Source: Tannerella sp.
Lineage (GTDB): Bacteria > Bacteroidota > Bacteroidia > Bacteroidales > Tannerellaceae
Length of the DNA: 64,000 nucleotides
Direction of reading: 5' to 3'
Assembly: GCA_031271805.1 (NCBI GenBank)
Contig: JAISUX010000114.1
Location: 1 to 64,000, forward strand
The position numbers and the translations under genes were made by a program. The stretch's first letter is position 1. Each line of letters starts with the position of its first letter. A model generated the notes under the pieces. That model was not told the DNA's origin, did no database searches, and was given only the letters and a program-made list of their open reading frames with translations. This document shows, in pieces, positions 1 through 9,649 of this stretch.

Positions 1-2
1 GC

Positions 3-269
3 GTCCAGTCCGACATTCAAGTCCGGATAAAGGCGTACAGCCCGACCGGCAACGATGCTGTAACATCTTCCACCGTCCGCGTATGGGCAACAGCCGGCGA
101 ACTGCATATCGTATCCCCCCAAGCCACCGATATAAAGGTTTACACCCTGACCGGCATCCTCATCATCAACCGCCCCGTATTAGAAGGCGAAACCGTCATT
201 TCACTCGATAAAGGTCTTTACATAGTAAAAGTAGGCGATACGATAAGGAAAATAACGACATTACCTTGA
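3..269 (+). CDS. C-terminal fragment of a secreted/surface protein with a T9SS-like C-terminal sorting-type domain (5' end outside window)
   Basis: Open frame from the left edge to TGA at 267-269; translation ends ...LHIVSPQATDIKVYTLTGILIINRPVLEGETVISLDKGLYIVKVGDTIRKITTLP, the usual 'VYtltG...l..GlYivkv' pattern. Not in the ORF track because it is truncated. Confidence 0.6.
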   Translation, partial: VQSDIQVRIKAYSPTGNDAVTSSTVRVWATAGELHIVSPQATDIKVYTLTGILIINRPVLEGETVISLDKGLYIVKVGDTIRKITTLP

Positions 270-298
270 TTACAGGCCAGCGATAACCGTAATCATAC

Positions 299-618
299 GT
301 GTGGCGGAACGGGGTTATTCCGTTCATTGGTAAGCAGTTGATAAAAGTGTTTACCGGTCAGCGCCGTGTAGGCAAGAGTTTTATTTTGAGGATGTCGGGC
401 TTCGCAACGCCATCAAAGTAGGACAGTTGATGAACAGCGGGATAGATTTCGTGTGCCGTAAGAACGGCGAGTATCTCTATATTCAGGTAACATATTTGCT
501 TGGAAATAAGGATACTGTAGAGCGCGAATTTGGCAATTGTCACGTCACGCGCCATTATTGCGAAAACGATGAAGCAATCTCGCTCATAAACACAATATAT
601 TTCCGAAGTTCACGTTAG
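299..618 (+). pseudogene. Degraded AAA_14/DUF4143-type ATPase remnant
   Basis: Frame at 341-379 reads IKVFTGQRRVGKS (Walker A). From 382 a different frame reads YFEDVGLRNAI-KVGQLMNSGIDFVCRKNGEYLYIQVTYLLGNKDTVEREFGN, matching the C-terminal DUF4143 region of this family. The several hundred residues normally between them are missing. Confidence 0.7.
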
Positions 619-650
619 GTGCTATATTATTTCACTTAAAAAGAAACAAA

Positions 651-1097
651 ATGAATATAGGAGACAGGATCCCCGAGGTGTTGGGGACAGACCAGGAAGG
701 GAAAGAGGTACGAACAAGTGATTACAAAGGGCGGAAGATAGCCCTCTACTTTTATCCGAAAGACAATACAAGCGGCTGTACGGCTGAGGCTTGCAGTTTG
801 CGCGACGGCTATAGCGAACTGCAACAGGCAGGTTATGAGGTCATTGGCGTCAGCAAAGACAGCGCCGAATCGCATAAGGGCTTCATTGCGAAACATTCTT
901 TGCCGTTCCGCTTGATAGCCGATACCGACACGAAGTTGCAGCAACTCTTCGGCGTATGGGCAGAGAAGAGCCTGTATGGTCACAAATATATGGGAACTTT
1001 GCGACAGACTTTTCTTATCGACGAGAACGGCGTTATAGAGCGCATCCTTACAAAAGTTGACACCTCAAAAAGCGCGGCGCAGATTTTGAGCCGGTGA
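651..1097 (+). CDS. bcp: Thioredoxin-dependent thiol peroxidase (Bcp-type peroxiredoxin)
   Basis: KIALYFYPKDNTSGCTAEACSLRD motif and full-length peroxiredoxin fold. Confidence 0.95.
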   Translation: MNIGDRIPEVLGTDQEGKEVRTSDYKGRKIALYFYPKDNTSGCTAEACSLRDGYSELQQAGYEVIGVSKDSAESHKGFIAKHSLPFRLIADTDTKLQQLFGVWAEKSLYGHKYMGTLRQTFLIDENGVIERILTKVDTSKSAAQILSR

Positions 1098-1125
1098 AAC
1101 CGGAAAGCAAATATGAAGAGCAATA

Positions 1126-1157
1126 AAAAAACTGCTCCGTTTGATGGGGCAGTTTTA
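1126..1157. terminator. Bidirectional intrinsic terminator between convergent bcp and rpsO
   Basis: aaaaaactgctcc-gtttgat-ggggcagtttt hairpin with A-run/T-run flanks between the convergent genes. Confidence 0.65.
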
Positions 1158-1178
1158 CTGTATTCGGCGTAATGGCGT

Positions 1179-1454
1179 TTATTTCCTTATTCCGAGTTCT
1201 TTGATTATCGAACGGTAGCGCTCGATATCAATGCGCGTAAGGTAGTCGAGCAGGCGGCGACGCTTGCCGACAAGTATCCTCAACGAACGAGAGGTGTTGA
1301 AATCGTTATGATTCTTCTTCAAATGCTCGGTCAATTGGTTGATACGATAAGTGAATAACGCGATTTGGCTCTCTGCAGAACCGGTGTCCTTAGCGGACTT
1401 TGCCTTTCCATACTTACTGAAAAGTTCTTCTTTCTTAGATGAATTTAAATACAT
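1179..1454 (-). CDS. rpsO: 30S ribosomal protein S15
   Basis: GSAESQIALFTYRINQLTEHLKKNHNDFNTSRSLRILVGKRRRLLDYL. Confidence 0.97.
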   Translation of the reverse strand: MYLNSSKKEELFSKYGKAKSAKDTGSAESQIALFTYRINQLTEHLKKNHNDFNTSRSLRILVGKRRRLLDYLTRIDIERYRSIIKELGIRK

Positions 1455-1497
1455 AATTTTACTTTAATAAATTAATACCATATTATTTAAGCGGCTG

Positions 1498-1505
1498 CAA
1501 AGGTA
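1498..1505 (-). promoter_or_regulatory. Bacteroidetes -7 element (TACCTTTG) for rpsO
   Basis: caaaggta on the plus strand = TACCTTTG on the minus strand, upstream of rpsO. Confidence 0.6.
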
Positions 1506-1567
1506 GGCATTTTTTTTGAACCACAAACATTTTTAGCGATTTTTTTTACTTTTCGCTCAAAATAGAG

Positions 1568-1575
1568 TACCTTTG
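1568..1575 (+). promoter_or_regulatory. Bacteroidetes -7 element (TACCTTTG) for typA
   Basis: TACCTTTG 23 nt upstream of the typA ATG. Confidence 0.65.
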
Positions 1576-1597
1576 CACCCGAAAATAGGTATTAATT

Positions 1598-3394
1598 ATG
1601 CAAAAGATTAGGAATATAGCAATTATAGCACACGTTGACCACGGTAAGACGACCTTAGTTGACAAGATGCTTTTAGCCGGGAAACTTTTCCGGGAAGGAC
1701 AAGCCGAGCCAGACCAATTCCTTGACAGTAACGATTTGGAACGGGAACGGGGTATTACTATCCTCGCCAAGAATGTATCAATCAACTATAAAGATGTAAA
1801 AATCAACATTATAGATACTCCGGGACATGCCGATTTTGGCGGCGAAGTCGAGAGGGTGCTCAACATGGCCGACGGCTGTTTGTTGCTCGTTGATGCGTTT
1901 GAAGGGCCGATGCCGCAAACCCGTTTTGTGCTTCAGAAGGCGATTCAGATAGGGCTTAAGCCGATAGTAGTGATCAATAAGGTAGATAAACCGAACTGCC
2001 GTCCGTCGGAGGTGCAGGAAATGGTTTTTGATTTGATGTTCAGCCTCGATGCGACTGAGGAACAACTCGACTTTCCGACTATCTTCGGTTCGGCCAAGCA
2101 AGGCTGGATGTCGGACGATTGGAAAAAGCCGACGGACAATATTTATGCCTTACTTGACGCAATCATCGAGTATATCCCGGAACCGGAAACATTCGAAGGG
2201 CCGGCGCAAATGCTGGTCACTTCGCTCGATTATTCGCAGTACGTCGGCCGTATCGCCGTTGGGCGCGTTCATCGAGGCGAGCTGTGTGACGGCCAGGACG
2301 TGATGCTCTGCAAGCGCGACGGCTCAATGCTGAAGCAAAAAATCAAGGAAATCGACGTCTTTGAGGGTCTCGGGCGCAAGAAAGTTGATGCCGTACCGTC
2401 GGGCGATATATGCGCTATTATCGGCATCGAAGGCTTCGAAATCGGCGAAACCATCGCCGATTTTAACACTCCCGAACCGCTGCCGACAATAGTAATCGAC
2501 GAACCCACCATGTCGATGCTTTTCACTATCAACAATTCGCCGTTCTTCGGAAAAGAAGGAAAATTCGTCACTTCGCGCCATATCTATGAGCGGCTGCAAC
2601 GCGAATTGGATAAAAACCTCGCTTTGAGAGTCGAACCGACAGATTCGGCCGATTCGTGGAATGTCTTCGGGCGCGGAGTGTTGCATCTTTCGGTTTTGAT
2701 AGAGACGATGCGACGTGAGGGATACGAACTGCAGGTTGGTCAACCTCAGGTGATTATAAAAGAAATCAACGGCGAAAAGTGCGAACCCGTCGAGAGCCTG
2801 ACTATCAACCTGCCCGACGAATGTGCGAGCCGGATAATTGACGTCGTGACAAAGCGGCGAGGCGAGATGACGATGATGGAAAGCAAAAACGAGCGCACAT
2901 TCATCGAGTTTACGATTCCTTCGCGCGGAATAATCGGGTTAAATAACCTTGTGCTGACCCTTTCGGCGGGCGAAGCGATCATGGCTCACCGCTTCTTGGA
3001 ATTTCAGCCTTGGAAAGGCGATATCGAGCGGCGACAGAACGGTTCGATAATAGCGATGGAAACGGGTACGGCCTTCGCTTATGCGCTTAATAACTTGCAG
3101 TCGCGTGGGCGGTTTTTTATTGCTCCGGGCGAGGAAGTCTATGCAGGTCAGGTGGTTGGCGAGCATACCAAGGAAGGCGACTTGGTTGTCAACGTCACCA
3201 AGTCGAAGAAACTGACCAATATGCGCGCCTCTGGTTCGGATGATAAAGTCGCACTCGCACCCCCTATCGTTTTCAGCCTCGAAGACGCCCTCGAATATAT
3301 AAAAGCCGATGAATACGTCGAAATTACTCCGAAATCTATGCGAATGAGGAAAATTATCCTTGATGAGACGGAGCGTAAACGGCAGAACCGGTAA
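1598..3394 (+). CDS. typA: Translational GTPase TypA/BipA
   Basis: [47 protein letters not shown]; full-length 598 aa. Confidence 0.97.
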   Translation: MQKIRNIAIIAHVDHGKTTLVDKMLLAGKLFREGQAEPDQFLDSNDLERERGITILAKNVSINYKDVKINIIDTPGHADFGGEVERVLNMADGCLLLVDAFEGPMPQTRFVLQKAIQIGLKPIVVINKVDKPNCRPSEVQEMVFDLMFSLDATEEQLDFPTIFGSAKQGWMSDDWKKPTDNIYALLDAIIEYIPEPETFEGPAQMLVTSLDYSQYVGRIAVGRVHRGELCDGQDVMLCKRDGSMLKQKIKEIDVFEGLGRKKVDAVPSGDICAIIGIEGFEIGETIADFNTPEPLPTIVIDEPTMSMLFTINNSPFFGKEGKFVTSRHIYERLQRELDKNLALRVEPTDSADSWNVFGRGVLHLSVLIETMRREGYELQVGQPQVIIKEINGEKCEPVESLTINLPDECASRIIDVVTKRRGEMTMMESKNERTFIEFTIPSRGIIGLNNLVLTLSAGEAIMAHRFLEFQPWKGDIERRQNGSIIAMETGTAFAYALNNLQSRGRFFIAPGEEVYAGQVVGEHTKEGDLVVNVTKSKKLTNMRASGSDDKVALAPPIVFSLEDALEYIKADEYVEITPKSMRMRKIILDETERKRQNR

Positions 3395-3398
3395 ACGG

Positions 3399-4550
3399 TC
3401 AATCTTCGAGCGGCGCGAAATACCTTAATACATATTCCGGCAGCAATTCGGGGTGCAAGACGGCTATCAATTCCTTCAGGAGGTAGTCGGGGTGCATGGG
3501 CATTTCTTCGTAGTACCGCGATATGTTGGTGTTACAGCCGAAGACGCGGCGGTTGCGGAAGGCGTCAAACTGCTCGTATGACGGGTAGTCGGCGCGTAGC
3601 GAGCGGTAAGTCATGTCGGTAGCGCTGTTGTATTGTATGAGCCAGATGTCGGCGTGAATTGCCCGATTCAGTACGCTTTCGAAACTCATGGGCGTGCCGC
3701 CGGCGCCTTTGAAGTCGGAGAACATGTAGTCGGCCCCGGCGTCGCGAAAGAGTTTTGCCATGAAACTTTCGCCGGACGATACATACCATGTCGAGCCATA
3801 CCTCATGCCGGTCAAAAGTTTAGGTTTGTGAGCCACATTCGAGGTGAGGGACTTGGTTTGCAGGTAGCTTGCCTCCGTCGCTCTAAAAAGCGAATCGGCG
3901 AGGGCGCTACGTCCGGTTAATAAGCCGAAGAACTTGAGCCATTCGGCGCGTCCGAGAGGATCCGATTCCATATAGTCGGCACATTCGATTATGGGGATTC
4001 CTATCTTTTCTACTGCGCCGTAACCGTTGTTGTTGAATGGCGAAGAGAGAATCACCTCGGCGCCTATAGCAATCATTTTTTCGACGTTAGGCGCGGTGGA
4101 TTCGCCGATATCTGCTATCCTCCCGCTTTTAATAAGCGAACGAATTTTCGGGGCGATGATATAGCGCGTCTCGCAAATCCCGATGATTTCGTCGGTTGCG
4201 TCTAATTCGGCGAGCGCCGAACAATGTACCGAAGTATAGACCGCCGCATTTCGGATAGGCACCATTACAACGGTCCCCTTCGGCATGTTCGTCGGCGGTT
4301 TTTTATCACGAGGGACAAGCAGGTAGCGTTGGAGCAGTTTTCCGTCGTTCCAAGGGTCACGTACATTGACTTCGATGTATCCGTCGTGATGTTCGACCTC
4401 GAAACCGCGAGCATAGAGAATTGAGTCGGATTGTTCCGAAAGCAACGTCGATTCGGCCTTTTTTCCCGATGGATTCGTGTTTTTTTGTTTTCTGCCACAA
4501 CTCGACGCGAGGATGACAACGACAAAAGAGTAAACAAATAATCTAATCAT
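3399..4550 (-). CDS. btuF: ABC-type cobalamin/Fe3+-siderophore periplasmic binding lipoprotein (BtuF-like)
   Basis: Lipobox (VVILASSC), periplasmic-binding pattern (SALAELDATDEIIGICETRYI, IADIGESTAPNVEKMIAIGAEVILSSPF); same operon as BtuG- and BtuB-like genes below a cobalamin riboswitch. Confidence 0.75.
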   Translation of the reverse strand: MIRLFVYSFVVVILASSCGRKQKNTNPSGKKAESTLLSEQSDSILYARGFEVEHHDGYIEVNVRDPWNDGKLLQRYLLVPRDKKPPTNMPKGTVVMVPIRNAAVYTSVHCSALAELDATDEIIGICETRYIIAPKIRSLIKSGRIADIGESTAPNVEKMIAIGAEVILSSPFNNNGYGAVEKIGIPIIECADYMESDPLGRAEWLKFFGLLTGRSALADSLFRATEASYLQTKSLTSNVAHKPKLLTGMRYGSTWYVSSGESFMAKLFRDAGADYMFSDFKGAGGTPMSFESVLNRAIHADIWLIQYNSATDMTYRSLRADYPSYEQFDAFRNRRVFGCNTNISRYYEEMPMHPDYLLKELIAVLHPELLPEYVLRYFAPLED

Positions 4551-5617
4551 TGTTTCTTGATTCTTACGGCTTTCATAGGATTCAGGCCTGTTTCAAACGT
4601 CAATGTCGGATTCCCCGACTTGTCGAACACGTAAAGATCTCCGTTGTTGACATAATCGGATGTGGAGATGTATATCTCGCCGGATTCTTCGTCTGTACTT
4701 AATGAAAACGGGCTTGAAATCGCGGTATTGCCGATGAAATTGTCGGAAATTAAGCTGTTGCTTGCGCCGTTGTAAGAGTAGTATTTCGCCGTTCCGCCCC
4801 ACGGCGCGTCAATGGAATAAAGAATATCCCCGACTGTTGCGATGTAGGTGCCGTTGACAATCGCACTCAAATCAGTTACAGTATGTGTCTTGGTATCAAT
4901 CTTTTGCAGCTTATTCGGTATGTCCATGTAATTGCCATACGAGACGACATAAACATTCCCGGAATTGTCGGAAATGATGGTGCGCGGATTAAGGTGTACC
5001 GTAATTTTCGTCAACTCCCTGAACGTAGCGATATCGACTACGGAGACAGTCTTGTCATAGCCTGTTTCCGTGTTGTAATCCTGGCCGCCGGTATTTGCGA
5101 CATACAGTTTGCCATCGACTACCGTCATCTGTTCCGGATTCCGTCCTACCGCCACCGTCCCGTCGATCTCCAGCGAAGCCGTGTCGATACGCACGACGAT
5201 GCCATTCATATATGTCGCATAAACCTTCTCTCCGAACGCCGCGAGGCTATGCGGCATGCCCTCCGTCTTAATTTGTTTGATAGATTTGGCATCGAGGTCG
5301 GTCACTTCAATGGTTGACGAACCGTTCACGGTAATGTACATCTTGCTGCCGTGAATGATTATGTCCTGTCCAAGGTCGCCTAAATGCCGGCCGTTTTGTT
5401 TATAGAATACCTCTTGAGTGACGGCGCTGTCTTTGAGGTTCAGCATTGTCAGGCTTGCGTCATTGCTGCCCCAGTTGCCGTTGTTAAGGACATAGATGTA
5501 TTCGTCGGGGACGGTCAATATTTCCTGCTCGTCGTCGTCTTTGTTACAACTTGTTGCCATTGAGGCCAACATCGCCAAAGCGTAGAAAAAAATCTTTTTG
5601 TTCATAGTCAAATGCAT
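4547..5617 (-). CDS. btuG: Surface beta-propeller lipoprotein, BtuG-like B12-binding protein (YncE/DUF5074-type)
   Basis: Lipobox SMATSC followed by acidic NKDDDEQ; repeated propeller motifs (YIYVLNNGNWGSNDASLTMLNL, KLYVANTGGQDYNTETGYDKTVSVVDI); lies between BtuB- and BtuF-like genes. Confidence 0.75.
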   Translation of the reverse strand: MHLTMNKKIFFYALAMLASMATSCNKDDDEQEILTVPDEYIYVLNNGNWGSNDASLTMLNLKDSAVTQEVFYKQNGRHLGDLGQDIIIHGSKMYITVNGSSTIEVTDLDAKSIKQIKTEGMPHSLAAFGEKVYATYMNGIVVRIDTASLEIDGTVAVGRNPEQMTVVDGKLYVANTGGQDYNTETGYDKTVSVVDIATFRELTKITVHLNPRTIISDNSGNVYVVSYGNYMDIPNKLQKIDTKTHTVTDLSAIVNGTYIATVGDILYSIDAPWGGTAKYYSYNGASNSLISDNFIGNTAISSPFSLSTDEESGEIYISTSDYVNNGDLYVFDKSGNPTLTFETGLNPMKAVRIKKQ

Positions 5618-5631
5618 TAATAATTAGTAAT

Positions 5632-7650
5632 TTAGTAGTCGATAGTCATTCCCAATCGCCATGAGCGGCCGGGCATTGGATAGAATTGTATCACGTCGTA
5701 TTGCTCGTTCGTGATGTTGAGGATTTCACTCCGGATGCGTATGGATATTCTTTTGAATTTCAGCATTTTGTTGAGCGAGATGCCTTGTTCTATGTAGCCG
5801 TCGATGCGGTTTGTCTTTATGTTCTGCGGCAGGGCGTAACGGTCGCCGACCGCGGTGAGGGTATATGATACGTTTACCCACGGGTTTTCAACGGCGATGG
5901 CCGCTCCGCCGGTATGACGCGGAGTGTAGGGAATCTGATGCCGGTAGTTCTTCGCGTTGATGTCGGTAAGATCTATGGCATGTTGATAGGTGTAATTGCC
6001 TTGTATATTGATATTTACGACGGAAGAGAGGGGTATTTCCGCTGTCGCGTTCACGTCTGCGCCCCTGATTTCTACTTCGCCCATATTCATCATCTTCCAT
6101 ATATACATGGTCGGAATGGCGACAATTTTGTCATCCACCTTGTTATAATAGCCGTCGGCTGTGAGGCTTAAATAATTTACGATTTCACCGATACTGCCGC
6201 TCCAAGTCAGGCCGACGTTGTACTGCCGCGCCTTTTCGGGCTTGAGGTTAGTATTGCCTGTGCGCAGGTAATAGAGGTCGGTGAATGTCGGTACGCGGAA
6301 AATATCCTGATAAGATAAACGTATCCTCAGGGCGTTGCCGTTGAATGGCTTCCACGATATGGCTGCTGCAGGCGAGAAACGTTTGCGGTCGGACGGGGGT
6401 TCGCCGGTTTGAACTTTGTCGGTAATGTATGTGGCAAGCAGGCTGCCGGTTGCCGTAACAGCGGAATTCTTGAATTGCAGGGCAAAAACCGTCAGTGAAG
6501 TGTTGCGGACAGGCTGTTTTGCGTTCAGGAAATTGTTCTTCAGCGACGCGCGAATATAATCTGTGGTCAGCGTCGCGGCGAGGTATTCGGAAGACGAGAG
6601 TAAGGCTCCGGCTGAGGTGTAGATTTCATGTTGTGTGTTACGGTCTTCCTGGAATCCGGCTGCGTAGTTATCGCTTACATTCCTGTATCGTGAGTATGAA
6701 TAAGTGTATTTGCCTGTTACTTGGATAGTTAGCGCCTTATTCGGAGCGTTCCTGTAATGTGCCTGTGCGAAAGCGTTATCGTTCCATAGCCTCTCGGTGG
6801 CCGTCTTGTCGTAGTAGTTGACGGCTCCCGGCAATCCGCGCTTCGACTTAAAAACGTATATTTTTGTGTTGAGTAAGCCGCCACCGATGTCGCTGTAAGT
6901 ATTTCCTTCGATGCGAACGGTCTTAATATCACTGTTTATACGTTTTTCGTGTGTAGTAATTGTGCCGTTTACGAGGTCGAAAGGATAATTGCCGTCTGCC
7001 CGCATAAAGTCCGAATGAAGCGATGCGGTGGAACGTTCGCTTAATTTTAATCCTCCCGAAACGAACGGATTGACCAAGCCGAAAGAGCCTCCGTTGAATT
7101 TCGCCGTCAATTGCCAGGGCTTTTCGTCGTCAAACCGTGGTTTCTTAGTCGTAATATCCAAAACTCCTGCCGAAGCATAAGCCCGAGCCGTGCGGAAAAT
7201 ATTGTCGGACTGCCCCGTTGTGAGCGAGACCATTTCGACGTTATCGAGCGTGAACCGGCTAATATCAACCTGCCCGCTTTGGGCATCCGAAATCGATACG
7301 CCGTCGTAACTGACAGCCGTATGCTGCGCTCCGAGACTGCGTATTGAGACCGTCTTTAAGCCTCCAACACCTCCATAGTCCTTGACCGTCACACCTGAAA
7401 ACCGCTTCACGGCCTCCGACAATTCATGTATTCCAAGTCTCGTTATTGCTTTATTGTCAATTACTTGTAGCGGCGTAGCCTGCTTTGATGTCGATACGCG
7501 TCGTTGCCCGACAACCTCAACGTCGCGAAGTTGCCTTGTACGGACGGTGTCCTGAGTTTCTTGTCCCCAAGCCTCGGTAAAAGTCATAAACCATGCGCCA
7601 ACAAGGCACATGCACGTTCCAAAAAGCGATTTCTTGTGCATAAAAATCAT
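5632..7650 (-). CDS. btuB: TonB-dependent outer-membrane receptor, BtuB-like
   Basis: Plug/barrel receptor (VKRFSGVTVKDYGGVGGLKTVSIRSLGAQHTAVSYDGVSISDAQSGQVDISRF...). Likely start MIFMHKKSLFGTC at 7650 (or MHKKSLF at 7641); the track's start at 7740 runs through the riboswitch. Confidence 0.85.
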   Translation of the reverse strand: MIFMHKKSLFGTCMCLVGAWFMTFTEAWGQETQDTVRTRQLRDVEVVGQRRVSTSKQATPLQVIDNKAITRLGIHELSEAVKRFSGVTVKDYGGVGGLKTVSIRSLGAQHTAVSYDGVSISDAQSGQVDISRFTLDNVEMVSLTTGQSDNIFRTARAYASAGVLDITTKKPRFDDEKPWQLTAKFNGGSFGLVNPFVSGGLKLSERSTASLHSDFMRADGNYPFDLVNGTITTHEKRINSDIKTVRIEGNTYSDIGGGLLNTKIYVFKSKRGLPGAVNYYDKTATERLWNDNAFAQAHYRNAPNKALTIQVTGKYTYSYSRYRNVSDNYAAGFQEDRNTQHEIYTSAGALLSSSEYLAATLTTDYIRASLKNNFLNAKQPVRNTSLTVFALQFKNSAVTATGSLLATYITDKVQTGEPPSDRKRFSPAAAISWKPFNGNALRIRLSYQDIFRVPTFTDLYYLRTGNTNLKPEKARQYNVGLTWSGSIGEIVNYLSLTADGYYNKVDDKIVAIPTMYIWKMMNMGEVEIRGADVNATAEIPLSSVVNINIQGNYTYQHAIDLTDINAKNYRHQIPYTPRHTGGAAIAVENPWVNVSYTLTAVGDRYALPQNIKTNRIDGYIEQGISLNKMLKFKRISIRIRSEILNITNEQYDVIQFYPMPGRSWRLGMTIDY

Positions 7651-7675
7651 TTTTTGACGCCCATACCCCGGAGCG

Positions 7676-7872
7676 TCCAAATTAATTGTCTTGGCAGGTT
7701 TTCTGACTTGTTCCCCTCTTTTCGTCGGCCGCCTTCCCAACCATCAAAGGTCAGTGGCAATGTAGAAACGCCGAGGTGTAAAGAACTTACAGCTGCGGGC
7801 ACAGTTCCGGATTCTAACCGGATTCCCTATTACTGACCGTCCGCGAACGCCGACGGCCACACCAAAATCCGA
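7676..7872 (-). ncRNA. Cobalamin riboswitch (AdoCbl/B12 element)
   Basis: Minus strand reads ...AATAGGGAATCCGGTTAGAATCCGGAACTGTGCCCGCAGCTGTAA...CCACTGACC...GGGAAGGC...GTCAGAAAACCTGCC: conserved core, GCCCGCAnCTGTAA (7787-7800) and B12 box (7693-7707). Confidence 0.93.
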
Positions 7873-7874
7873 CA

Positions 7875-7882
7875 CAAAGGTA
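7875..7882 (-). promoter_or_regulatory. Bacteroidetes -7 element (TACCTTTG) for the riboswitch/btu operon
   Basis: caaaggta on plus strand immediately upstream of the riboswitch 5' end. Confidence 0.65.
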
Positions 7883-8068
7883 AAGTATGTTTTTCAGACT
7901 GCTCCGAATTTTTGGTTAAAAAAATATAAATGACGTGTAATTGATTGATTTTCATAGTTGTAATAAATTTTTTGTCGACGGTTTGCAAAAGGAAGACGGA
8001 TATCTATCTTTTTTACTAAGCAGGCCATCTCTTATGGTATGAGGCCCTATATAAATTAACGTTGTTGG

Positions 8069-8557
8069 TTATTGCGTAGTAACAGTTTGATTTAATATTT
8101 TTCTGTATTCCTCATCACTAATCTTTATAAATCCATTGTTTAGCAGGACTTTATGTGAAATAAAATTGTCCGCGGCGGGGTCGGCCCAAATTTCTTTACC
8201 GCCTGCTTCTGCGATTTTTTCTTCCAACTTCCTAATAATCATTGTTCCGAAGCCTTTGTTCAAACAATCTTCTTCCCCGATTAAAAAGTCAATCCCGAAA
8301 GCGTGGTGTCGATCAGCGATGTCCGGAAACAAATCTTTCACGAAACTGCAGTCGAAATATTGGCAAAACCCGATTTTTCGGTCGTCAAGGAAGACAATGA
8401 AATGCCTGATAAAATGATATTTGCCGTTTCTGTTGCGGATTTCAACCAACCAATTCTCTTTCTTTCCGTACCATTTTCGGATATATTCTTTATCAAGCCA
8501 CTCGCCGACTGTTGCTATATCGCTGTCCGTCAATTGTTTTAATGTAATTTTTTCCAA
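8069..8557 (-). CDS. GNAT acetyltransferase, AAC(6')/IucB-like
   Basis: EYIRKWYGKKENW..., FGIDFLIGEEDCLNKGFGTMIIRKLEEKI...IWADPAADNFISHKVLLNNGFIKI, the layout of the AAC(6') group. Confidence 0.75.
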   Translation of the reverse strand: MEKITLKQLTDSDIATVGEWLDKEYIRKWYGKKENWLVEIRNRNGKYHFIRHFIVFLDDRKIGFCQYFDCSFVKDLFPDIADRHHAFGIDFLIGEEDCLNKGFGTMIIRKLEEKIAEAGGKEIWADPAADNFISHKVLLNNGFIKISDEEYRKILNQTVTTQ

Positions 8558-8566
8558 TTTGATTAT

Positions 8567-9544
8567 TTATTTTCGATCGGAATAATAGCGCATGAATTGG
8601 GAACGTTCGTACATCGACGGATTTGAGACGTTAGAGAAACTCAATTTGCCTTGGAAATCGGCTATTGTCCGGTATTTTTTTGCTTCTATCCATTCTTCGA
8701 GGCCGTTGGAGATAGTTCGGATAATTTCCGGGCCGTTTTTGTAAACCACGCTGCATAGCTGAACGGCCGAAGCTCCTGCTAACAAGCATTTTATGACATC
8801 TTCATGAGAGAAAACTCCGTTCGATGAAGCGATGGATATTCCCGGTACGAAACCCGAAATGATCGCTGTCCAACGCAAGGTGTCGCTCAAGTCCGAAGGG
8901 TTTCCGAAGACGTCGCCCGACGTGATTTGCAGTTTCTCAATGTCAATGTCGGGACGGTAATATCTGTTGAACATGACCACGCCTTTTGCGCCGTGCGCCT
9001 TGAGTTGATCGACTAAGCCCGGTATGTTGCCGAAACATTTGCCTATCTTGACGGTGACGGGGATTGATATCCGGCGGCAAACCCGGTCGAGTATTGAGAT
9101 GTATAGGTTGTAGAGGTCGGCGGCGGGGGTCTTAGGATCGGTACAGAGATAGAAGATGTTGAGTTCGAGGGCGTCGGCGCCGACTTCGGCGATTTTCTCG
9201 GCAAATTCCACCCATGCGCTTGATTTATAGCAGTTTATGCTTGCTATGACGGGGATTGAGCACAGCGCTTTAGTCTCACTGATGAGGTTGAGGTAGTTTT
9301 CGAGAGCGTTGGCTTTGACGTAGTTACGGATATAGTCTGCAGCTTCCGGCGCATCTGTTCCGGCAAGCATCTCATCGCCCTGCAACTCGATTTGCTCCTC
9401 GAAAAGCGACTTGAGCACTATGGCGCTCGCGCCCATATCTTCCAACTTTTTGTTCGCAGCGGCGCTTTTCGTTAGTCCAGAACTGCCTATAATCAATGGA
9501 TTACGCAGTTTTAATCCCGCATAAATTGTTTCCGTATTTATCAT
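8567..9544 (-). CDS. Dihydroorotate dehydrogenase-like flavoprotein (DHOD family)
   Basis: LKLRNPLIIGSSGLTKSAAANKKLEDMGASAIVLKSLFEEQI, VTVKIGKCFGNIPGLVDQLKAHGAKGVVMFNRY, GASAVQLCSVVYKNG. Confidence 0.85.
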   Translation of the reverse strand: MINTETIYAGLKLRNPLIIGSSGLTKSAAANKKLEDMGASAIVLKSLFEEQIELQGDEMLAGTDAPEAADYIRNYVKANALENYLNLISETKALCSIPVIASINCYKSSAWVEFAEKIAEVGADALELNIFYLCTDPKTPAADLYNLYISILDRVCRRISIPVTVKIGKCFGNIPGLVDQLKAHGAKGVVMFNRYYRPDIDIEKLQITSGDVFGNPSDLSDTLRWTAIISGFVPGISIASSNGVFSHEDVIKCLLAGASAVQLCSVVYKNGPEIIRTISNGLEEWIEAKKYRTIADFQGKLSFSNVSNPSMYERSQFMRYYSDRK

Positions 9545-9649
9545 ACTCTTCAAAAATTTAAATATAAATCACACAAAAATAAGCGTTTTTTTTCATTTCG
9601 GCAAATTTTTCCTATCTTTATCGCCCGAAAAATTGTTTTTTTATCGAAA

